From positions 19,883,501-19,947,500 of the forward strand of contig NC_090700.1 in assembly GCF_040954835.1 (NCBI RefSeq): DNA of 64,000 nucleotides, written 5' to 3'. The first letter of the stretch is position 1. Every line of letters begins with the position of its first letter. Both the position numbers and the translations under genes were made by a program. This DNA comes from Lepisosteus oculatus (Eukaryota; Chordata; Actinopteri; Semionotiformes; Lepisosteidae). A model generated the notes under the pieces. That model worked only from the letters and a program-made list of their open reading frames with translations. It had not been told where the DNA came from and searched no databases. This document shows, piece after piece, positions 15,001 through 24,000 of the stretch.

Positions 15001-18000
15001 CAGCACTTAATAATACTATATACTTTGCAGGACAGAGATTTTCTTGTAAGGGATTTACGGAATCTTGATGTGTTTTCTTAAATACCTCATGGCTGCTGCA
15101 CACATTCCAGTGAAAACATTGGGTTTGCTTTGCATGGGCAATTCACATACAAAGGGATATATGAGAAACTTCACACTTCACCACTTTCCCATTTTCATGG
15201 CAAATAAGGGTTTTGTTTCCACACACATAATGTGCAAATTGCAAAAATTAAAAGTACAACTCCACCATAGAAGAAAAACAATCTTAACACAGTAGTTACC
15301 TCCCAGCTGTTCCTAGGCTTTGGTCATAGAAATTAATGCCATGATTAAGGGAACAGCAGAGATCCAGGAGGAAGTTGTGAGTCAGCTCTCGCACCACCAT
15401 CCTCCCAGCCTCACCAGGGTCCACAGCCATCTGAGGAAAAGAAACAAAACATAAATCCAGAAAAATGAAACAACACTTCTCTTTCTGTTGCTGGATGACA
15501 ATCTCTGCTGTTTTTAACATTTGTTCTATCTCCTTATACACCTATCCAATTTTTAATTGCCAGTTGTGTCACTTCATGTCCCGGTTCACACTTCCTCCAA
15601 TCTGCCCCACCTTCGAGTCACCCATCTTCACAGGGCTCAGGCTACACGGCACCTGCAGGAAGTGTCCCTTGCAGACAGGACCACAAGCCTGCTGGTGTCT
15701 GGGAAATCGTAGGGGTCATGTGTCATCGGAAGCCAAAATGCCCCTAGCTGAATTATACTGACCGCACTCCGAGTGTCAGTCCGCCAACTATGCTCCTCTC
15801 CTTGACAAATCCTGGTCACAGTCGGCTAGTGACTCAGGAGCCAATCCGCGACACCAGCATCACATTACTCAGACTGAGGGATAACTTTACTGACTGAGCC
15901 CTCCTCCATTAAAACTGAAAAACAACAGCAGGGACAAACCTTGGACTCCTCTGGGATGGCATCTGCTATTCCATTCCACTTGTACAGGGAGGCAATGTGA
16001 GCCAGCACTGCAGAACTGAAGAAGCGCACTTTTTGAGTCTTACTTATTGCTTTGTTTTGAACAACCTGAAAAGCAAAAATACAAAACCTCAGGAGAAATT
16101 GATTCAGAATGTACAATATGTTTTGCTTCAATTCCTCAATTCAATTTAGTGAACAGTGGGATGGCCATTCACAGTTTTATAGAGTATTTGTTGTCGAGGG
16201 GTTCTTGGGTTCAAACCCCAGCTCTGCCAGAGTTTTATAAAGCTCTGTTTTTCTGTTTAGATATAAAATAGAGGAGCAGCAGTCCTCCATTTCTGTAAGC
16301 ACTCTGTAAGTTGGATGGAAGCATTAGTATAAAGAAGACTATGTTTACTCTTTTACTTATTTTGCTAGAATTCAGACTTAAAATTCCAGTCAAACTCCAA
16401 GTCATTTGCAATCTGTTGGACGGTGCCAGATAAAATTTGGCAAAATCTTTTTAGGAATTACAAACTCTAAGTAACACAAAAAGTAATCTTAAAATAAGAT
16501 GCTAGAGTCACAGTCATAGAAACATGAGATCTCTTCCTTATTACCGAGGTGTTACCAGTAGTACTGGGAATCCACTAAACAATTCAGTTTCTATCATTTC
16601 ATGAGAACTAAAAAGAGATAAGAAGAAAAAGCAGGCATTACTTCCTTTTACTGTGCCTCTTTTACTGTGTGTAAAGAGCCTTAAGAAAAATCCTATGTCT
16701 GTCTAAAAAAAAAATGTCAATAGCTTAATCGCCACACAGAAAAAAACACAGAAGACATGACGCACATCTGGCACAGAGTTTGAGACTTCTGCCACAAGCC
16801 TTGACCATTCATCAGAGACCTCCATTACATTGGAAATGAACGAAAAATGTGAAAGCACAACAATATTATTGCGTAAAGCCTGTGTAGTCAGAAAAAATAC
16901 CTATTGGAATGAACTATCTGAAATAAAAATCACAGGCTTTTCTGCAAACAGTTTTTACACCACATATTACTCATCTATTCTAGAAATACAGAACGGTAAA
17001 TATGCACAAAAAAGAATCTAAAATGTTTAAATACATCAAAACTTACTTTAGTCTGTAGTGTAGACAACAGGAGATTGATAGAAGAAATTCTATCATCCTT
17101 CAGCCCCGTGCTTAAAATATCAGTAAGGAAATCTAGAGCAAAGAAAAATAAGGTTGTCTTTAATATTAAAGTCTATTTAAAGATGTCTGTCTGAGTTTTA
17201 ACCAAATATCAGTGGACATTACTGGTAGCATGACTTATGTGAACCTGAAAAATAATATATATATAAGAAAAACAAATATTACCCTTTGTCTCAAGAACTT
17301 GTCCTATTGTCTGGTTGTCACCGGAAATTAGAAATGAAACTGCAAACTGGATGTAAGCCAAGCGAATATCAGGCTTGCCCTGGTTTAATGAAAAAGGACA
17401 CTTATATCAGCAGAGCAAAAACAGTTTATTACCGATATAGTTATGCGCTGATCTGAATCCAAATAAAAAAGAAATGCCAGGGTTAAGCAACACAACTTTT
17501 ATTAACTACTCTATTTACTTCTTAGCACAAATATCCTTAAATATCCACAAATAACACCCGAAGAAGGCCCCAGAGCCAAAATGTTGCATTTCTTTTCTTC
17601 TCTTTTCAGCATGGAATAAACCTTTACTTGTCCCTTTGTAGCCTACGCAAGCTGACGCAGCTACCTACTTGCTGAAGTGGTAAATCTAATCTCAGGTGAC
17701 AAACAACACATAACAGATTCCACTATGTCATTATTTATTTAACAAAAAATAAGCCAACATGCAGAAGCCATGTGTGAAAAAGTAAGTACACCCCAGGATT
17801 CAGTAGAACCACCTTTAGCAGCAATAACTTGAAGTAATCGTTTTCTGTACGAGTTTATCAGTCTCTCACATGGTTTTGGAGGAATTTTGGCCCACTCTTC
17901 TTTACAACATTGCTTCAGTTCATTGATGTTTGAGGGCATTCGTTTATGCACAGCTCCCTTAAGGTCCCGCCACCACATTGTTTCAGAAATCTTGTGGTTT

Positions 18001-21000
18001 GTTCAGATGCAACTTTGCAAACCTAAGCCGTGCTGCCTCGTTCTTTTTGGAGAGAAGGGGCTTTTCCTGGCTACCCTTCCATGAAAGTCATACTGTACCT
18101 GTTCAGTCTTTTTCTGATCGCACTGTCATTAATATTTAACGTACAATCCCTAGATGTAGCTCTTGGGTTCTTTGCGATTTCTCTGAGCATTATGCGGTCT
18201 GACCTTGGGGTGAATTTGCGGGGACGCCCACTCCTGGGAAGATCGGCAACTGTATTGAATGTTCTCCATTTGTAAATAATCCTTCTCACTGTAGAAGGAT
18301 GGATTTCAAATTTTTTGGAAAAGGCCTTATAACCCTTCAAGTGCATTTGATTAGCAGCATCTGGTTGCTAATTACCTTCTTAATTCCTATGGGAGCAGTA
18401 AGGGTGTTCTTAATTTTGACCACATAGTTTCTGCATATTGGCTTACTTTTTGTTGAATAAATAATGACATAGCGAAATCTGTTATATGTTGCAAAGGAAC
18501 AAGTAATAGGTTTATTCCATGCTGAAAAAAAGAAGAAAGAGAACACAACGTTTCGGCCGTGGAGCCTTCTTCAGGTGTGAGAGAGACAGGGCAGTAGGCA
18601 AAGGTAAAGTAGCTGGAGAACAAAGGTTGGGAGGGAGGAGGAGTGAGAGGCGGGAGAGGGCCCCAATGGAGGGATCATCCTGTAGGATGGAAAAATTCTG
18701 GTTAATGGTCCTGGGGATAGGAAGTGTGTTAGGGTGGTAAGGAAGCACCAAGGGAATGCGGTTGTTACGGCGGGAGTTCCTGATCGGGTTGATGGTCCGG
18801 GGGGTGTTTTTGGCTCGGGCAAGGGCCCTGTCAATCACACTGCTGGGATATCCTCTGTTGATAAAAAATGAGTACATTTCGAGGGCTTGGTTCTTGAAGT
18901 CGATGTCGTCGCTGCATAGTCTTCGTAACCTAAGGAACTGTGAAAAAGGAAGAGAGTTTTTAGTGTGGTTGGGGTGAAATGAGCTGTACAGGAGGTAGCT
19001 GTGTGAATCCGTGGGTTTGTAATAAACTGAAGTGGAAAGTCGGGGGTAGTTGATAGACAAGTGGATGTCTAGAAACGGAAGAGTGGTGGAAGATATGTGA
19101 ACTGTATATTTGAGGGACGGGTGGAAGTTGGTGAAATGGTGCAGGAAGAACTCGAGCTGATCGTTGGAGCATGTGGCGGCACCGACGCAATCATCAATAT
19201 ATCGTTTGTAGAGGTCAGGGACATAGCCAGTGTAGGAGGCGAAGAAGCGTTCTTCTACCCAGCCGACAAAAATGTTGGCATAGCTGGGTCCCATTCTGGT
19301 GCCCATGGCAACTCCACTGACCTGTTGGTAAAAAAGATTATTGAAAGAGAATGCGTTCAGTGTGAGGACCAATTCTGCAAGGCGTACCAGGGTGTGGGTG
19401 GGTGGATCAAGCACTGTGCGTTTGTCCAGCGTGTGCTTGAGTGCTGTAAGGCCGTCATTATGGGGAATGACGGTGTACAGAGATGTGATGTCCATGGTAA
19501 AAATGTGGCATTCGGTACCCTGAAATTGGAAATCATTGAAAAGTTGGAGCGCGTGGTTGGTGTCTTTGATGTATGAGGGAAGATCTTCAACCAGCGGTCT
19601 CATGAGGCTGTCGAGAAAGGCTGAGATGTAAGTAGTTGGACAGTTACATGCTGATACGATGGGGCGTCCAGGGGTGTCCGGTTTGTGGATTTTGGGGAGG
19701 AGGTAAAATTGAGATACCTGTGGATGTTCCATGATGAGCCGGTTCGCCTCCTGGGGGAGCTCGTTACTGCTGATAAGAAGGGAAATGGTGGATACCACTC
19801 CCTTTTGGTAGTCAGTGGTAGGGTCCTGTTGGAGAGGGAGGTAGGCAGAAGTGTCAGTTAGTTGTCTAGAGGCTTCAAAGATATATAGATCCTTACGCCA
19901 CACCACAACAGCACCTCCTTTGTCCGCTGGTTTGATGACGATATCATCCCTGTTGCGGAGAGACTGGAGCGCCTGATTTTCTCCTCACCCCAGGAGAAAA
20001 TCAGGCGCTCCAGTCTCTCCGCAACAGGGATGATATCGTCATCAAACCAGCGGACAAAGGAGGTGCTGTTGTGGTGTGGCGTAAGGATCTATATATCTTT
20101 GAAGCCTCTAGACAACTAACTGACACTTCTGCCTACCTCCCTCTCCAACAGGACCCTACCACTGACTACCAAAAGGGAGTGGTATCCACCATTTCCCTTC
20201 TTATCAGCAGTAACGAGCTCCCCCAGGAGGCGAACCGGCTCATCATGGAACATCCACAGGTATCTCAATTTTACCTCCTCCCCAAAATCCACAAACCGGA
20301 CACCCCTGGACGCCCCATCGTATCAGCATGTAACTGTCCAACTACTTACATCTCAGCCTTTCTCGACAGCCTCATGAGACCGCTGGTTGAAGATCTTCCC
20401 TCATACATCAAAGACACCAACCACGCGCTCCAACTTTTCAATGATTTCCAATTTCAGGGTACCGAATGCCACATTTTTACCATGGACATCACATCTCTGT
20501 ACACCGTCATTCCCCATAATGACGGCCTTACAGCACTCAAGCACACGCTGGACAAACGCACAGTGCTTGATCCACCCACCCACACCCTGGTACGCCTTGC
20601 AGAATTGGTCCTCACACTGAACGCATTCTCTTTCAATAATCTTTTTTACCAACAGGTCAGTGGAGTTGCCATGGGCACCAGAATGGGACCCAGCTATGCC
20701 AACATTTTTGTCGGCTGGGTAGAAGAACGCTTCTTCGCCTCCTACACTGGCTATGTCCCTGACCTCTACAAACGATATATTGATGATTGCGTCGGTGCCG
20801 CCACATGCTCCAACGATCAGCTCGAGTTCTTCCTGCACCATTTCACCAACTTCCACCCGTCCCTCAAATATACAGTTCACATATCTTCCACCACTCTTCC
20901 GTTTCTAGACATCCACTTGTCTATCAACTACCCCCGACTTTCCACTTCAGTTTATTACAAACCCACGGATTCACACAGCTACCTCCTGTACAGCTCATTT

Positions 21001-24000
21001 CACCCCAACCACACTAAAAACTCTCTTCCTTTTTCACAGTTCCTTAGGTTACGAAGACTATGCAGCGACGACATCGACTTCGAGAACCAAGCCCTCGAAA
21101 TGTACTCATTTTTTATCAACAGAGGATATCCCAGCAGTGTGATTGACAGGGCCCTTGCCCGAGCCAAAAACACCCCCCGGACCATCAACCCGATCAGGAA
21201 CTCCCGCCGTAACAACCGCATTCCCTTGGTGCTTCCTTACCACCCTAACACACTTCCTATCCCCAGGACCATTAACCAGAATTTTTCCATCCTACAGGAT
21301 GATCCCTCCATTGGGGCCCTCTTTTCTGATCGCCCTATCATCTCATATCGCCGACCACCTAATCTGCGTAACCTCCTTGTTCACAGCTCCCTTGACCGCC
21401 CTCAACAACCATCCACACCAGGCACTTTCCCTTGCAACAGAGCTCGCTGTATCACCTGCAAGTATACAGCCACCACCACACTCATTCAAGGCCACTCAGG
21501 ACAATTCCGGATCACCCAGACAGCATCTTGTACCTCCAGCAACCTTATTTACTGTATCTCTTGCAGTAAATGCCCAGCCATCTACATTGGTGAAACAGGA
21601 AGGAGACTCGGAGACCGCTTCAGAGAACACGTCAGGGCTGTGAAAATTAAAGATCTCTCCAAGCCCATTGTTTCTCATTTCACCTCTGACGGCCACGACC
21701 ACACTAATCTCTCCGTCTGTGTTCTCAAAGACGGTTTTCCGAACTCATACATCAGAAAGACCACCGAAACCAAAATTATTCTGCAGCTAGGATCACACAT
21801 TCTCCCTTCTCTTCACGACAGACTACTGTTCTTTTAAATTTTCTCCATTCATTGGAAGTTTCATTTCACACCTCTGCACCCATTCTGACTTCACACCTCT
21901 TGATTGGCCCCTCTTTCTGTCCCCTGCTCCCGCCTCTCACTCCTCCTCCCTCCCAACCTTTGTTCTCCTGCTACATTACCTTTGCCTACTGCCCTGTCTC
22001 TCTCACACCTGAAGAAGGCTCCACGGCCGAAACGTTGTGTTCTCTTTCTTCTTTTTTTCAGCATGGAATAAACCTATTACTTGTTCCTTTGAAGCCTATG
22101 CATGCTGACGCAGCTACCCACCTGAACTACTATGGCATAATCTTTCCAGGTTAATCACATAAAATACAGTATCTTTGCAGGAAGTCAGTATACGGATCTC
22201 TCTCTCTAGCTCACGGGGCTAGGTCGCTGCAGAGAGACGCGGAAGTCCCGGGTTCGAGCCACCTATACTTTGGGCCGACCATGGTGGATGGCTTCTCTAT
22301 TCTAGCGTTAATCATATTCGGGAATCTGGGAATCACACACGAGCCTCATCTGTAATAAAAAATTGATTAAGACATCTTTTTTTCACTGTAGAAATATTGT
22401 TTATTAGGCCATTTCGATTAATGTCTGATGCTGAGTGCTTGATTCAATCATTTATAAAATTAAGGGTTTATTTCTGCAGCTCTTTGCTCTGTGGGCTCCC
22501 TAATGCTCTTCTCAAAAAGCAGCAATATGTCCAAAACTCTGCGGCAAGACTTTAAACTCCAGACCCCGCAGTTAAATCTCTACAATGGTCATATACAGTG
22601 CCTTGCGAAAGTATTCAACCCCCTTGAACTTTTCAACCTTTTGCCACATTTCAGGCTTCAAACATAAAGATATAAATTTTTTATTTTATGTGAAGAATCA
22701 CCAACAAGTGGGACACAATTGTGAAGTGGAACGAAATCTATTGGATTTTTGAAACTTTTTTAACTAATAAAAAAAATGAAAAGTGGGGCGTGCAAAATTA
22801 TTCGGCCCCTTTACTTTCAGTGCAGCAAACTCACTCCAGAAGTTCAGCGAGGATCTCTGAATGATCCAATGTTGTCCTAAATGACTGATGGTGATAAATA
22901 GAATCCACCTGTGTGTAATCAAGTCTCTGTATAAATGCACCTGCTCTGTGATAGTCTCAAGGTTCTGTTGAAAGCGCAGAGAGCATCATGAAGACCAAGG
23001 AACACACCAGGCAGGTCCGTAATACTGTTGTGGAGAAGTTTAAAGCCGGATTTGGATACAAAAAGATTTCCCAAGCTTCAAACATCCCAAGGAGCACTGT
23101 GCAAGCGATCATCTTGAAATGGAAGGAGTATCAGACCACTGCAAAGAGATGCAGCCAAGAGGCCCATGATCACTCTGGATGAACTGCAGAGAACTACAGC
23201 TGACGCAGCTACCCATCTGTTATATGTTGTCTGTTATCTGAGGCTAGATTTGTCTAATTACAGAAGTTGGTGAGGACCAGACGATTGTTACTTATGCCCT
23301 GATATGTAAAACCACTGAATTGAAAGAGGGTGTACTTTCTTTTTCACATGACTGTATACTTATACATCTTACAGTCTTATTGACTTCCTCTTCGTTAAAG
23401 TCTAATAATTAGATGGGTTTTGACTATTTCTAAGGACAATCTTAGAGTCAGCTGGAGTCTGTTTGTAGCAGGTCTGGCAGCTGACAGGTCTGTGATCTCA
23501 CCTGTTTGTCTCTTCTCCTTGCCAGTCCGGAAAGACTCTTGCCGAAGTTGAAGTTACTGAATACCTCTCTGGCAGAGTCTGGCCCTTGTGAAACCATAGC
23601 AGACAGGAGGCTAAGACACTGCCGCACATACCTGAGTGGGGCAGAAGAGAACATCCGAAATGAGGAGTTAGGCTTTATTATTGTGGTCCCTCTAATGACT
23701 TACAACTTAATAAAGAGTCCTAAGGTAATAATGCCTGTAGTGCAGACCTCTTTAAGAAACGATGCCGTGTCTTTTCTGGAATTAAACCACCAAAACATTA
23801 CAGGGAATGATGTGTTCCATATGAGTAACTCACTCATCATGACAACTGTAAAATAGTGGCAGACTGCGACTTTTCCTCAGTGTCCTTTGGTAGAAGAAAG
23901 AAAGCTAAAGTAGGTGGCATGGCTGTTGGTACATGTGCATTTATGAAAGCAACAGCAGACATGGCTAATGTGTATATTTTAAGATATACAAGCAATGGCT

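Noticed and set aside
16047-16271. Possible tRNA-derived sequence around 'ggttcaaacccc' (16208)
   Set aside because: Only a B-box-like motif is present; no A box at the right distance and no fold.
19097-19576. 159-residue plus-strand ORF (and its mirror at 20401-20880 minus)
   Set aside because: It is the antisense shadow of the PLE reverse transcriptase and appears twice only because the element is palindromic.
22196-22280. Possible tRNA gene (A-box- and B-box-like sequences)
   Set aside because: The spacing is tRNA-like but there is no complete cloverleaf or acceptor stem, and it lies inside a composite insertion; called a SINE head instead.
18477-23229. CRISPR-like or prokaryotic defence system
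   Set aside because: Repeats here are transposon parts. The window is clearly vertebrate nuclear DNA and has no regularly spaced direct repeats.
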